Shown piece after piece: positions 45,861-60,094 of a stretch of DNA of 64,000 nucleotides. Origin of the DNA: Mytilus trossulus (lineage: Eukaryota; Mollusca; Bivalvia; Mytilida; Mytilidae); assembly GCF_036588685.1 (NCBI RefSeq), contig NW_026963310.1, positions 3,038,001 through 3,102,000 on the forward strand. The letters run 5' to 3'. The translations under genes and the position numbers were made by a program. The notes beneath the pieces were generated by a model. That model was not told the DNA's origin. It saw nothing but the letters and a program-made list of their open reading frames with translations, and made no database searches. The number at the start of each line of letters is the position of its first letter. Position 1 is the first letter of the stretch.

Positions 45861-46405
45861 GGGTCCGTGCAATATTTTAGTTCTATTGAAATTATGATAT
45901 TTGTAGAAACATACAAAGATATATTCATCATGTTCAGGCCTAAAAAAAATATCCTTGCATCTTCCATTATAAATGTTTTTTTATAGGTCTTCCCAGAATG
46001 TGTGTCGTGTCGTATTTGGGCGATTTTCAATAAAAGTGAAACTTTCAGACCTAAAAAAAATGGAAAATCAACTTGTTTAAAATTTAATTTCAAGAGTTAT
46101 ATTGAATACCCCTATTATAGACCTGTTTGTAAACAAAAAAGTGCAATCTTAAATATTCTTTGAAATGATATTATTTTCATAATTTGTGTACTGTTTCTTC
46201 TTCTAAACACACATATTTTTTGCAATTTTAAATGTTTCTTATAGACATTCCAGTTTGTTTACTTTAAATACTAGAAAAATCTTATTTTTTTCTGAATTGG
46301 AAAACTATTTTTATCGATAAAGATTAGACAGTACTATACATATGAAGGTACAACTCATGTCACGTAGTGGACATTTTGATGCGTTTCGTAGTGGACAATA
46401 TAAAA

Positions 46406-46535
46406 AAAAGATGTGGTATGATTGCCAATGAGACAACTATCCACAAAAGACCAAAATGACACAAACATTAACAATTATATGTCACCGTACGGCCTTCAAC
46501 AATGAGCAAAGCCCATACCGTTTCGTAGTGGACAA
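46406..46535 (+). repeat. Dispersed repeat family R4
   Basis: GATGTGGTATGATTGCCAAT, GGCCTTCAACAATGAGCAAA, GCCCATACCG. Confidence 0.85.
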
Positions 46536-46544
46536 ATATATTCA

Positions 46545-47680
46545 TATATTCCACGGAAAAGTGGAAAGACCTAATTAATACCCGTACGAAATAAGTAGTA
46601 GGATTCCACCCAGACACTAGTAGGAATGAAGTAGGAATCCACCTAGATTCAAAGATTCTATATAGAGAGTAGACGGACATGGAAAATGAACAAAAGTCTG
46701 ACTGGATTTTTTAATATTCCTACTTCAAAAATCCTACTTCCTAGGTGGAATTGTTAAAGTCTGTATAGACTTTTTTTTTGTTTTGAAAATTTGAGTTGAT
46801 TATTTATTTTCCTACTACATGTTTAAGATTCCTACAAGAATTTATTTATAAATTCCTACCAGAAAATCTTTCTACCTGGAAAGTTATCTTGAACTGGATT
46901 CCTGTTTGCAAATGACACAGATTTTGCAATGTTAAATGCAAGCAAGTTCCAGTTCACAAATTCAAAAGTTGGAACGAAAAGATTGAAAAGTTGTGTTGGA
47001 ATACAATGATGCAAGCTAGGGTCACACAACATAACAATGTAGAAATGTAAGAAAATATCATGGCTAATCAAGACTAAAGGTAATTCTTATACATTCAAGA
47101 TGATTTTTTTATCTGCCTGCCAAAAATATTTAGTAATCAATTAATAATTCATTAATAGTGCATAATCTTACTCATTATTTGTTCTTTAAACTAATTTAGA
47201 TCTACACGTACTTTATGTATAACACTTTCTATAGCTTGCATATATTGCATGCAGTTTCCTTAAACATTTCAAAGTCTATTTTTTTTAAAAAGGCATTGAT
47301 TCCATGAATTTCCTTTGTTCTTTGTTGTTGAGATTCAAACTTATCATTGACCCAGTTGTGTATTTTTAAATATACACTTACATTTTGTATATTTTTAGAT
47401 TCCTACCAGAACAAATTTTTTTCTGAGTGGAATTTTGAAAAATTCCTACCAGGTTTTCTAGTAGGAATTTTATTTTCCTATCAAAATTATTCCTGCTAAT
47501 TTGCATATTCCTGGTAGGAATATACAATATTCCTACTTAGAAATTCCTGCTAATTTAAATTTTTCGCCTATTTTCCGTGTGGATTCCTACTACTGTCTGA
47601 CTGGAATATCACTCTTTTCTGGTAGGAATTCAAAGCAATTTTCCTACTATATTCCGTGTACATTCCATACAGATTGTTTC
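46545..47680. repeat. Region dense in GTAGGAATT / AATTCCTAC motifs
   Basis: AGTAGGATTCCACCC, CCTACTTCCTAGGTGGAATT, CTGGTAGGAATATAC and ATTCCTACTACTGTCTGACT occur in both orientations at both ends, with plain AT-rich DNA between. It resembles another element with subterminal repeats, but I cannot place its ends. Confidence 0.55.
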
Positions 47681-48011
47681 ATACAGGTACAATTAACTCT
47701 TTTTATATCGAACTATAAATATGACTTGTATAAAATCAATTAATGTATACCCTTATTTAACTTCATCGGAAATGCCAAAAGGCCACACAAAAATAGCCCA
47801 TAAAAAATAGCAAGATATGTTTGATAACGTACATACACCAATTAAAGATACCAGGATTAAATATGTGTACGCCATTCGTAACTCGCTGTAAATACAAGAA
47901 GTGGTCCTAATAAAACAAAACGCATACTACAACTAGTCAAACAATGAATTCATTTTTAAAAAAAAAGACAAACACAAATCTTGTGAGGTGACGGGAATGT
48001 ATTGTATTTAA

Positions 48012-49535
<1,524 letters not shown>

Positions 49536-49700
49536 TAAATAAATTCATTAATCTTCTGACGTCATCCGGAAACTACAAACTTTACATTCACCTTAAAGAT
49601 TTTGACGGGAATTCGAGATATGCAGAGTATAACGAATTTATTGTCGGTGATGCCTCAACACACTATACTTTGAAAATAGATGGATTTAGCGGAAATGCAG
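49536..49700 (+). CDS. PAN-EGF-fibrinogen-domain protein, exon 5 (FReD)
   Basis: The acceptor TTTTTCACAG ends at 49535; donor GCAG|GTAAAC follows 49700. 165 bases entering in phase 1 and leaving in phase 1. Encodes NKFINLLTSSGNYKLYIHL, KDFDGNSRYAEYNEFIVGD and YTLKIDGFSGNA, the middle beta-sheet part of the domain. At the 4/5 junction the usual WLGN becomes WLVN. Confidence 0.9.
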
Positions 49701-51047
49701 GTAAACCTTTTGAGATTTTTTATCTAAAACAAAGTGTGAGATATTTTTCATACCGGTGTTTCTAAGCGCAAAATCATATTATGAAATATATATTCATTTT
49801 AGCATCAGTAGAATGAAATTGATATTAAAGGCTATATTATGTTTGTTTTTAACATTTCCAAAGTTTTGTAATCAATCCATGATACTAAATAATGCATTAT
49901 ATATTATATGTAATTACGGTACCCAATTCCTAAATGATTCCTTTATGCTGACGTCTTTGTATTAGTTAAAACCATTTCTAGAACCATCATAATTGGAAAC
50001 TAAATTTAAAAGTACTTTATTATTCTAGATTGGATTGTAACAGAACACATTACAAGTTCAAATTGAATATCTATATGTACATTTTGAGACAGAAATGTTT
50101 TTCATTTAAATAATTCACAAGTCGACGACAAAACCACCATCCATGTCTCAAAACGGGATAACGACAAAAAGTGAATAACAGTCCATAGCAAATAAAAGAT
50201 TCAGCAACATCAGTCCCACCAAAATATCGGTTGTGATCTCCGTTGATCCTGATGAGTACTAAGGCAGATTACGTGCCGCTTATGACACTATTCTGTTATT
50301 TTGTTTGGTAGGCAAGCGCTGTTGGAATGTTTGTTTCACAGAAATGAAACGTACAGAACGTTTTTATCATCTCCTTTGTTACAAATAGCGACCGCACCTC
50401 ATTTTCAATTACTCGATGCGAGTCAAGATATGAGACAGAATATACTATATCTGTTATATACCTCAAGTTGCAGTCAACCTAGTCCTTGAGTTCTGAATAA
50501 CACAGTGCAGGACATCATTTTATAGTAAATATAGGTGTGTTTCTTCTTAAAACACGATAGTTTTGTTATTTATGTTGATCGTTTTGGTTTATGAAACAAA
50601 GTTAACCCAATTCTTTTAATTTGTCTAAAAGTTTATTTCATGAAATGCTAGTGTAAAGTTAAGAGGAGATGAATTTTGTTAAGTACTGCATAGGGAGAAC
50701 GACTTTGATTGCATTTGACGAATTACAACTTTAGAACTTTAAAGTATAAAAAATATCTAAGAATTAGCAATACCAAGCAAACAATAGTATTAAGTGATAG
50801 ATGTTTTATTACGACTTTCATTTCAATGTAACTTCACCATGCAATTAAATGATCTCATTCCAAAACACAATTGGTCTCATTAACATACTTAATTACTATA
50901 TATCGATATCCGAATTCAGGGAACAAAAACGTGATCTTTTAATTACATTGTTGTGTTACTCGGTAATTGTGTAGATTTCCCTAACTCGATAAACTATATA
51001 CCTTATGTGTATCTACAACATGTCCGTGTTTGTTTTATGTTGTATAG
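49701..51047 (+). other. Intron 5
   Basis: About 1.35 kb of AT-rich sequence. I see no repeat or exon in it that I can support. Confidence 0.75.
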
Positions 51048-51313
51048 GAAATAGCATGATGGTTGCTGGTTATACAACCAACAGCATGATGTTTTCTACC
51101 TCAGACAAGGATAACGACAAAAGTAGCACATCATGCGCATTCCGGTATAGCAGTGGATGGTGGTTTAATGCTTGTTTCACATCCAATTTGAATGGGGCAT
51201 ATTTACAAGTCAGTGATGTTGTCTCACCTGCAGCCTCTGGAATCAATTGGTTAACAATTACAGGAAATCATAAATCGCTGAAGTCGACTACAATGATGAT
51301 AAAACAAAAATAA
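51048..51313 (+). CDS. PAN-EGF-fibrinogen-domain protein, exon 6 (FReD C-terminus)
   Basis: The acceptor TGTATAG ends at 51047; phase 1 entry restores a glycine. Encodes the C-terminal FReD: FSTSDKDNDKSS carries the calcium-binding DxDND loop, CAFRYSSGWWFNAC the second conserved disulphide and the ligand-site aromatic cluster, and SNLNGAYL and GINWLTITG the terminal strands. It stops at TAA 51311-51313. Overlapping AATAAA candidates start at the stop codon, but no polyadenylation site was confirmed. With exons 3-5 the domain has ~214 residues, a normal full FReD. Expected activity is calcium-dependent recognition of acetylated sugars or other microbial patterns, by family knowledge. Confidence 0.92.
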
Positions 51314-51462
51314 AATAAAAAACTCGTTTGTAGAAATGTTAAAGTTTATTTAACCCGAAACATTTAGTGGTTTTAAATAGTATATTATTCATTTACAAGC
51401 TAGAATTGATAATTCATTGGTGAAAAGTATTAAATAGTGAATGACAAATAATTGATTTCAAA

Positions 51463-51570
51463 TGAGCGAAAGATACCAGTCTGAGCAAAAATAAACCCCA
51501 TTAAAAACTGGCAGTGATCCCAGGTGCTTCGGAAGAATAAGCAGATCCTGCTCCTCATGTGGCACCCTTT
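51463..51570 (+). repeat. Dispersed repeat family R3 (partial)
   Basis: AAAGATACCAGTCTGAGC, then GTGATCCCAGGTGCTTCGGA and CATGTGGCACCC. Confidence 0.7.
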
Positions 51571-52955
51571 GTGTTGTTCATTTCTATTTCTAAATATATT
51601 TACATGTTTGATCATCTATTGTCAAATGATTAATATTCTCTTATTTGAGTAATAATGGTAAAGTGCATAAAAAAATCTGTTTTTCTGCTTACAATTGCAC
51701 ATATTCGTGAAAAATACAGCATTTTTTTCAAAAAATGAATAGCCCGATTGTTATTAGCTGAGAAGGTACAAGCCTATGTAATTTTGAAAAACTTACAATT
51801 TGCAAGGATTTTAATCCCATTATAAAAATATAGGGGGTCTTTTTCAATGTTGGATTTTGAAGAAGCAGATAACAATTGTTTTAGATCTTCAATGAAATGA
51901 TTTTAGTTTTGACCTTAACTAAAATCTATATTTAACATTTATTTCTTTGCTTTTTTTTTTGGATAAAAAGTTAAATGGGTTAGAGTCATATTTTCAATTT
52001 AATTCAGATTAATTTTGATAATCATAAAAAAACCTTGTAATATGTTTTTTGTGTTTATAAAATATATGTTACATTGCTCTACATAAAATTTAAAGACATT
52101 AATACATGTTATATATGACGAAATTTTAGAAAATCCAAATTTACCTTTCTCCCCAACTTTTGGATAAATAAATGATATTAATGTAGCCAAATGGTTTCCA
52201 AATATATCTGTTGTACATATTAACCCCAAATGTTTGTTTCTGGCTATCTTCGTCTTTGTTTCTTTTTCTCATTTTTCAATTTTCAATATTGTTCAGTAAA
52301 ATTTATGTTGTTTATACATGTATTATAACATCCATGCTCACATATGAATTTGTATTGTTATCTATGTATTGTATAAGTATGTTTTACTTGTATCTGTTAA
52401 TTTTTACTTTGAGGGGATAAAATATATTATAACGTATGAAAGTTGTTGATTTCTGAACATCCTCAGTTTTTAGATGAAACTGTTGGGAGATAGGAGAAAT
52501 ATTTGTGATATATGAGGTTAATATTCTATCTTAACTACCAATGTCTTGATAGTCCATGAAATCTTAAATATTCTTTTTCCAACTGAGATAAACCCAACAA
52601 TATTAGCAAAGGAAATGGTCACCAAAAGAAGGTAAATTTTGACAAATTTTGAAATAAAAATAGAGTCACAATTTCCTTATATTCTGCATGTTCTGATAAC
52701 AAGTCGTTTTTCAAATCTAAAAATATAACTTCAAATATGTCTGCTACTTAAATCTTCTATAAATATTAGAATACATCAATTCATCAATTGTTTATTATAT
52801 ATTGGTATTTGTTAATAATTGAAAGATGTGTTTTTGCAATTTGCCAATTGTTCATGGCATTAAGGGTATATATGTTAATTTAAAGAATAATCGTGAACAA
52901 AATATCTAAAAACCTGATAATATTTTGAAAGATAATAACCTGGGTTTTCATGTTC
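51571..52955. other. No gene seen
   Basis: AT-rich DNA downstream of the FReD gene. The part from ~52190 (GGTTTCCAAATATAT) to 52500 (GTTGGGAGATAGGAG) has a diverged partner at 55605-55720. Confidence 0.5.
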
Positions 52956-52959
52956 ATGC

Positions 52960-53150
52960 ATATGCTGTACTGTATGAGATAACCCCCAGTTTTTGGTGGG
53001 GTTCGTATTGCTTAGGCTTTAGTTTTCTGTTTTGTGTATTCTGTACTATTATTTGTCTGTTTGTCTTTTTTATTTTTAGCCATGGCGTTGTCAGTTTATT
53101 TCGATCTCTGAGTTTTACTGTTCCTCTTGTATAGTCAGTCCCTCTTTTGT
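52960..53150 (-). repeat. Dispersed repeat family R3 (minus copy)
   Basis: ATAACCCCCAGTTTTTGGTG, TTTTTAGCCATGGCGTTGTC, reverse complement of 8500-8660. Confidence 0.8.
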
Positions 53151-53169
53151 ATAAAGAATGTTTTTTTGA

Positions 53170-54412
53170 AAATATGAAACAATTGTAAAGTACAGACGAA
53201 TACATTTTCAATTAAATATTTCTACATATAATATTATCTCTCAAAGTATCTTTTGTAAAGATAAAAAACACAGATCCAATTTTAGATTGAAAGCAAGAAT
53301 AATTCTCGAATGATGAGAAAATAAAAGTTCATCTAAAATAAATTCCTTTTCTGATATAAAAAACAAATTATTACAACATCAGTACATTCTGTTTGCAAGT
53401 ATACATGGAACATATATAGAGCCACTAAAGTACACGGATACTAACAAATGCGAATCGCCATTACACAAAGGAATCATGACCATTTAAAATGATATAGCTT
53501 TGATGTTACCTTACTGTACAAATATATTAATTATTATTTTTAATCTCCGAATCTTTAATTCCTTATTAACTGTACTGTATATCAGTAATTTGCTGATCAG
53601 CAAAATGAGATATTTGAAAGAAAAAGAGTATGCAACATTTTATTTTACAAAGTCCGAAACATACGATCATGTAATTGAAAGGATTATTTTGTTTATCTGC
53701 AAGTTTTTTTAACAATTACTTGTATCTTAATTATGAATATGATAAAAGCAGATGTGGTATGTGATACCCAATGAGACACTGATTATCCAAATGAAATTAA
53801 ATCCGTGTATAAGGAAGAAACAATAAGTCGGCGCACGGCATTTCACAAAGGACAAAATCCATACAGTATTGTCCTGTCTGAAGGGTCATGACATAACAAA
53901 ATGTAAAATAATTAAAACAAGGAACTCAATTGTTTGAATGTGATAAAACAATAAATGAATACAAAATATGACAGACAGCTACCAAATTATCCATTGAAAT
54001 ACAAGTTCCTAATTTGAGACCAACACAGAATTAATGTGTTAAGCTTGAAAATATTTTTGAGCGCTCAACTCTCACCTATCAAGGGACAGTGGCGTAAATG
54101 TAACAGCGCAACACGAAAAAAAAAACATACTGTGCAGTTCCGATGGAAAGAAAAGACTCTCTAGATCGAAATGAAGTACAAGCAATAACTAACAGAAAAA
54201 GTACACCCTTAAGTACTGATCAAAGAGTACTCGAAATTATTGAAAGCTATTCCAAAGCCAGTTAAAGCTAATTAGTAAATCATGATTTCCAAGACTAAAA
54301 TCATAAGTACCCATTCAACGGATTTTAGAGAGGAAAGACATCAGTAGCATGCAGAATGAGAAAATATCCAATGGATGTGTGCAATGTCAAGTTATTAGTA
54401 TCGACAGTGATT
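53170..54412 (+). repeat. Segmental duplication, copy A
   Basis: Shares an ordered series of blocks with 60095-61550, among them TTTCAATTAAATATTTCTAC, GATATAGCTTTGATGTTACC, GAGCGCTCAACTCTC and GAGGAAAGACATCA. An R4 repeat lies at 53742-53900 in this copy and at the equivalent place in the other. Confidence 0.8.
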
Positions 54413-54419
54413 GATTAGT

Positions 54420-54610
54420 GTACTTTCATTATCACTGAACTAGTATATATTTATTTAGGGGCCAGCTGAAGGACGCCTATAGGTGCGGGAATTTCTCGTT
54501 ACATTAAAGACCTGTTGGTACCCTTCTAATGTTGTTTTTTCTATGGTCGGGCTGTTGTCTCTGTTATACATTCCCCATTTCCATTCTCAATTTTATTCAA
54601 ATATCTTTAT
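54420..54610 (+). repeat. Dispersed repeat family R1, copy 4
   Basis: TCATTATCACTGAACTAGTA, GGGCCAGCTGAAGGACGCC, CATTCCCCATTTCCATTCTC. Confidence 0.85.
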
Positions 54611-54654
54611 TTATAGTGGATTTGGAAACAAGTTATCGCACCTTATATTAATCC

Positions 54655-54898
54655 CATTCCACTTTGCGGGTGTGAGTGCTGCCTTTCGAAATCTACAAGG
54701 GTGTCGTTTACGTGCAAGAAATATGACTCTCTCTTAACACAGGTCAGTCATTTATCGTCCCCTTCCGACTGACTACCATCAATTCCTCGAGACCATACGC
54801 GCAATTGGTGTGGTAAAGCAACAAATTAAGCCAGAAAAGAACCAGGACAATTTGTATTAGTAGTCTGATGCCCTAACCATTACACCACGGCTCTCTTA
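54655..54898 (-). mobile_element. tRNA-derived SINE, minus strand
   Basis: Reverse-complemented, the head reads AGAGAGCCGTGGTGTAATGG then TTAGGGCATCAGACT, a tRNA-like box A and anticodon-arm region. A non-tRNA body follows. The tRNA cloverleaf is incomplete. It differs in body from the SINE at 19486. Confidence 0.7.
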
Positions 54899-55139
54899 AT
54901 TGATTAAGTTCTATTTTAGTTCATATCGAGAAGAAAACATATTTGTGTTTTGATGTAATATTACAAAAATGTAGCAGATCTAAGAAATCAATTTTAGATC
55001 AGGTTAATTCAATGATCGTATTACATTGCTAAATTGACTTTTGTTTTAAATAAGATTTTTCTAACTTTGAGCTTGGACAAGATATATGTTTAAGGATGTA
55101 ATTAGGTGAGGTTATTGAATTTTTGTCAGACGTTCGAAC

Positions 55140-55480
55140 TTATTGATTTTTTTCTGTGTCATTTGGTCTCGTATTGAGAGTTGTCTCATATGCAATCATA
55201 CCAAATATATATCTTGTGCATAGTAACTACATTTTTTTGTTAGTCTTAGAGCATAATATATCTGTGGCTGTTTCTTTCCCCAGTGCCTTTTTAGATATAG
55301 TTCAGTAACCTAGCTGTATGTTGTTTATATAATATACAAAAGCGATGTGGTAGGATTGCTTATGAGACAACTTTCTTCAAAAGACCAAATGACACAGAAA
55401 TTAACGACTATAAGTCACCGTACGGTATTGAACAAGTAGCAAAGCCCATACCGCATCATCAGCTATAAAAGGCACCAAAA
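55140..55480. repeat. Two dispersed R4 copies in opposite orientation
   Basis: 55140-55215 is minus-oriented (GAGAGTTGTCTCATATGCAA). 55338-55480 is plus-oriented (GCGATGTGGTAGGATTGC, then ATGAGACAACTTTC). Confidence 0.75.
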
Positions 55481-55779
55481 TGACAATGCTAATAAATTCA
55501 AACAAAAAACTAATGGCCTTTTTTGTGTACAAAGAATAAACGAACACATATGGAAAGGATTGACTCTTCTGGTCGGCAAGAAGCGTAGACAAATATTATT
55601 TATTAAATGTACCCAATGGTTTCCAAATATATATGTTTAAATTTAAACGTATAAAATTTGTTGATTTTTTATTATCTACAGTTTCATGTTGAAACTTTTG
55701 GGAGATAGGAGGAATGTCGACTTTTGTGTTTTGATTGCTTCTTTGGAATGGTCTTTACCCAGCAGGCACAACAACGTTG

Positions 55780-56170
55780 AATCAACATTGAATACACGTC
55801 AGATTTCAACGTTGAATCCATGTTGAAAAGTAGTGTTGGATTGAAAATTGATATGACGTTGAAAACATAACGTTGTTTCAACGTAAGATTTCAACGTTGA
55901 AAATAGGTTGAATTTCGGTCTAAATTTGGTCGAGGTTTGTTGAAAACAAGTCGATTGCTGGTTGAATTTTGGTTGTTGTTTGTTGAAATCTGGTCGAATG
56001 TCGGTTGTTCTGTGGTCAGTGTATGTTGAAATCAGGTCGAATGTTGGTTGAAGTGTTATAAGTGTATGTTGAAATCAGGTCGAATGTTGGTTGTTCTGTG
56101 GTCAGTGTATGTTGAAATCAGGTCGAATGTTTGTTGAACTGTGATCAGTGTATGTTGAAAATAGGTGGGA
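55780..56170. repeat. Subterminal array: AACGTTGAA, then ~60-bp TGTTGAAATCAGGTCGAATG units
   Basis: TGTTGAAATC-GGTCGAATG followed by TTGGTTG and GTGGTCAGTGTA repeats four to five times after a zone of TTTCAACGTTGAA palindromes. Confidence 0.85.
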
Positions 56171-56179
56171 TTTGTGTCC

Positions 56180-57295
56180 AGGTAAACTTTTAATGTGGTA
56201 AATGTGGAGAATAGGATGTTAAACAATGGTTGAATTGAGCTTTTTTAACAGCTGAAATTATTACCCTTTATTATATCCATCAATGCCATTTTATGTGTAA
56301 TAAAACTGTTGCACAACTATATGTTGGTGGTTGGTGTACATGTAGTATGTAGTGTCGTTGGTATACATTTTGCCTTCACTTTTCCTAATAGACATGATTT
56401 TGCTTTGCTAATAACTATTGTGTTCACACTCAAAATATGTTTGTGACATAACACAGTAGTTAAATAACAAGTTACCCACACATGCATATATATATGCCTC
56501 TTACAATGTCAAACAAACACAACTTGAATATTTAATTCTATTTAAGAAAAAAAATAGTCCATCTGCTAGCTATAGACATCTTGTACTGTTGTTCCATATT
56601 AAGGTCTAATTTTTACATTCGAAACTTGTTACTACAGCATCTGCAATAGAAAAAAAACTTATTGTACTATCTTTAACATAACTTTGTTAATTTCATTATG
56701 CAGCCCATATAAAGAACACTAGTGTCATATGAATGATATAGTTATTTCTTTGAATATAAAGTAATAGCTAACATGACAGGTTTTTTTAAACTTGAGTTCA
56801 GATAGTAAATAATAAATTAATTTAACAAAAACAAACCTTAAGATATTAGTAGACAAAGATGTAGAGCCCATTTAAAAGAAATTGTGACAAAATTTCACAC
56901 ACTTTTATGCGAAAAAAACAATAGTATATATTGCAATACTCACCTCTTATAATTTCAATCGGTCAAGCTTGGACACCATAGGCATATTTATTCTTTTTAT
57001 CCGAGATGTACTTTACAGACATGGATTTTTTGGTAAGACATCATCTACAAAAAAAAATTTTTTATTGAATTGCAGCATTTTCAAATTGTCAATTCCCTCC
57101 TTAAAAAACACGCTTACAAAATTTGGACATCCAAAACCTTTCATAGTGGACTTTCCGATTTGAAATTTCCTCGGAGATCATTATTGTTGTGATCTTTCAT
57201 TTTTTCAATAATTGGTTGAAAAACTTTAAGTCCAATAATTATTATTGTAGCATTAAGGGAAGTTTGTCTTCACTGAAAATCCAACATGATTCTGG
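56180..57295. other. No gene seen
   Basis: AT-rich interior of the 55757-59970 element. A 64-codon ORF at 56969-57163 has no domain. Confidence 0.5.
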
Positions 57296-57300
57296 AATCA

Positions 57301-57420
57301 GTAGCAGATCCTGAAATTTTCATTAGGGGTCCACCGACTGCATAAAAGAGTGGGAGGGCTCAAGTCATGATTCAGTGATTCCTTATATAATCAACCAATT
57401 TCACCCTCTCAAGGGTGACC
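57301..57420. repeat. Dispersed repeat shared with 27531-27690
   Basis: GATCCTGAAATTTTCATTAG, CCACCGACTGCATAAA, TATATAATCAACCA. Confidence 0.7.
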
Positions 57421-57424
57421 ACAA

Positions 57425-57955
57425 GCATTGAGACTTTGACAGTCACTCATCTTGAGAAACAGTTATGCACCACAAGCACCGGGATCTTGAAAGTCACTCA
57501 TCTTGAGAAACAATAATGCACCACAAGCACCGAGATCTTGACAGTCACCCATCTTGAGATACAATAATGCACCACAAGCACCGAGATCTTGACAGTCACT
57601 CATCTTGAGATACAATACTGCACCACAAGCACCGAGATCTTGACAGTCACTCATCTTGAGAAACAAAAATGCACAACAAGCACCGAGATATTGACAGTCA
57701 CTAATTTTGAGAAACAATAATGCAACACAAGCACCGATATCTTGACAGTCACTCATCTTGAGATACAATACTGCAACACAAGCACCGAGATATTGACAGT
57801 CATTTATCTTGAGATACAATACTGCACAGCAAGTACCGATATCTTGACAGTCACTCATCTTAAGAAACAATAATGCAACACAAGCACCGAGATATTGACA
57901 GTCACTCATATGAATATAAGATGATGCGCCGCAAGCACCGCGATCCTAACCCACA
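57425..57955 (-). repeat. 51-bp tandem array (about 10 copies) that is open for 148 codons on the minus strand
   Basis: Unit of 51 bp containing GCACCGAGATCTTGACAGTC and ACTCATCTTGAGA. Because 51 is a multiple of three, the minus strand is open from 57909 to 57463 as a 17-residue repeat of the form MSDCQDLGACGALLYLK, with substitutions at a few fixed positions. It has no signal peptide, no splice context and no flanking coding sequence. I treat it as a satellite whose frame happens to be open, though a repetitive Cys-containing peptide cannot be ruled out. Confidence 0.9.
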
Positions 57956-57959
57956 CTCC

Positions 57960-59320
57960 TCCTAAGATACAATAATGTCCTTATATAATTTTAAGTGCTT
58001 TCGATAGTCATCTCAAGATGCTTTACTTTAATAAAATTCAAAATAAATATTATTCACGTATAATTAACTATTTCAATATATGTCATTGTACATCTTAATT
58101 TTTCATGATCTTTCATCAATAGATACTTTCGGCATGGCTGCTAAACTTTGAACCTGCGTTTACATTTTTCTTCAAACTGCAATATATTCCAGTCTTTAGT
58201 GATACGTCTTATTTAATTTTCATTAACATGCATATGGATTAAGTTTAGACATTAAAAATAAAATAATATTTCTTTTATTTCCTTGATTTTTTTTTGGTGC
58301 TGTAATAATTCAATACGGTTAATTGATAAAGCATCTTTTTAGACGTTATCATATAGACCGCTTTGAAATTGGACAGATTATTGTGTACTAATTTGTTATG
58401 GTCACACATGTTTCTTATCTGCCGTATTGCTTCATTGATAAATCCTCGGAATACATGCTGTGAGTGACATCTATTCTGACCCAGAGAAAAGAATTTGTTT
58501 GTTTTGAATGTGTTGCAATTAAGGTCAAGAATGCCATGTGTTGTAAATCCTTGACTTTTAATTATATCATCATATAAAACATGTTAAAGAACTAGTATAT
58601 GAGATCGCATAGGTGAACTTTAATATCTATTTTGTATTATTTGCCAGACGAATATTTTGTTTTCAATTTCAACCGATGTTCCATGATATATTATGACTCC
58701 GTCATCCCAGTATCTTCAATGTCAATGATAACATTCTTTTCCATTCGCTTTTGCTTTAAATTACCAAATCAATGTTCATAAAAACAGGCTCTTCCTCTTC
58801 AAGTCTTAACATAATAAGTTGCCGCACCCAATCAATGTACAAATATATGTTAAGGTCAATCTTGCTGTTCCCGAGATTACAAACACATGTGTGTATGTAA
58901 ATTATATCTGATCTGCTTAAATAACCAGGCCTATACTCATATACTTACGGTAAACGCTACACTATTGTAATGATTGTATATCTTAAATTATAATATAATA
59001 TCATTAAGTCAAACAATAAATGAAAATTTTACTTACTTTACTCTGCCGAGAGCAACTGAATCGGATGTGGTAACCAAATTGGCGCAAATAAATTCGAAAT
59101 GTCTGTCTCCTACGCATGTGCCAATCAGAAAAAGATATCCGTTTCGAGTAATTATAATATAATAATTTTATCGCAATTAAAAGATTAATTTATATATGAA
59201 ACATTAATCGTTGAATTTTTTAAAAAACATCATTAAACCAATATAAAAATTATCAATTAAGCAAAAAGGAATATACATAAAATTTGGTCGATCAATCTTA
59301 TCTTGATTGACATTTTGTTG
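57960..59320. other. No gene seen
   Basis: AT-rich interior of the 55757-59970 element; no exon or array that I can support. Confidence 0.5.
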
Positions 59321-60094
59321 ACACTTAAAGTCACCAACCTTAACTAAACCGTTTATCAACGTTATATTTTCAACCAATTAAAGCATTGAAAGCATCAACT
59401 CAAATTCAATGTTGATTCAACGTTGGCAGTTCAACGTTGAAAATTCTAACCACAAATCAACGTTAAACTTAAAGACGATGTATGATAAGAGTCATTTTTG
59501 GCCCCCTCTCAGAACCTGTTCATATTTATACCATCAATAGCCCTTGGGCAGGTACTTAAAAAAAATACCAACTTTTAGATTTAAATATGAGCGCAGTTGA
59601 GAACATCTATGAAATTTGTATATAATGCCAATACTATAACATACAAACCATATGTAAAATATTTTACATGTTCACACTTGCGCTCATATTTGAATCATTC
59701 AAAGTAGAGTCAGAAAAGTACGATTGTCCGTATAGACACCCGTTTATGATTTATTCATAGTATCATTTATAATCGATTTCCTACAAAAACTTGAAAAATA
59801 AGTTTATTTCAACAAAATATAAAACTTCAGTAACTGTTTGTGGTCATTTTTGCCCCAGATATTGTTATTCATTTTTTTTTTGCATACAAAGGGGCCAAAT
59901 ACTGCACTTGTCATACATCGTCCTTTCAACATATTTTCAACATCGGTTCAACGTTGTGTGCCTGCTGGGTAATTTGTTCAATACAAGTAGATAGATGAAC
60001 GGTGTCTCAAACATTGATATTGCATTACAAAAATGTGTTTATTTCTCTGGACGTTTTGAACATTGGTATTATAGTATGGACACGTGTTTATTAA

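Larger units (their letters stand above)
55757..59970. mobile_element. 4.2 kb element with ACCCAGCAGGC termini
   Basis: The left end ACCCAGCAGGCACAACAACG and the right end (reverse complement ACCCAGCAGGCACACAACG) form inverted termini. Subterminal zones on both sides are full of AACGTTGA motifs, themselves near-palindromic (55780-56170, 59325-59970). No transposase-like ORF is seen. No target duplication is clear at the ends. The interior contains a 51-bp satellite. Superfamily is unresolved. Confidence 0.75.

Noticed and set aside
57425..57955. CRISPR-like array
   Set aside because: Units are contiguous 51-bp repeats without unique spacers, in an animal genome context.
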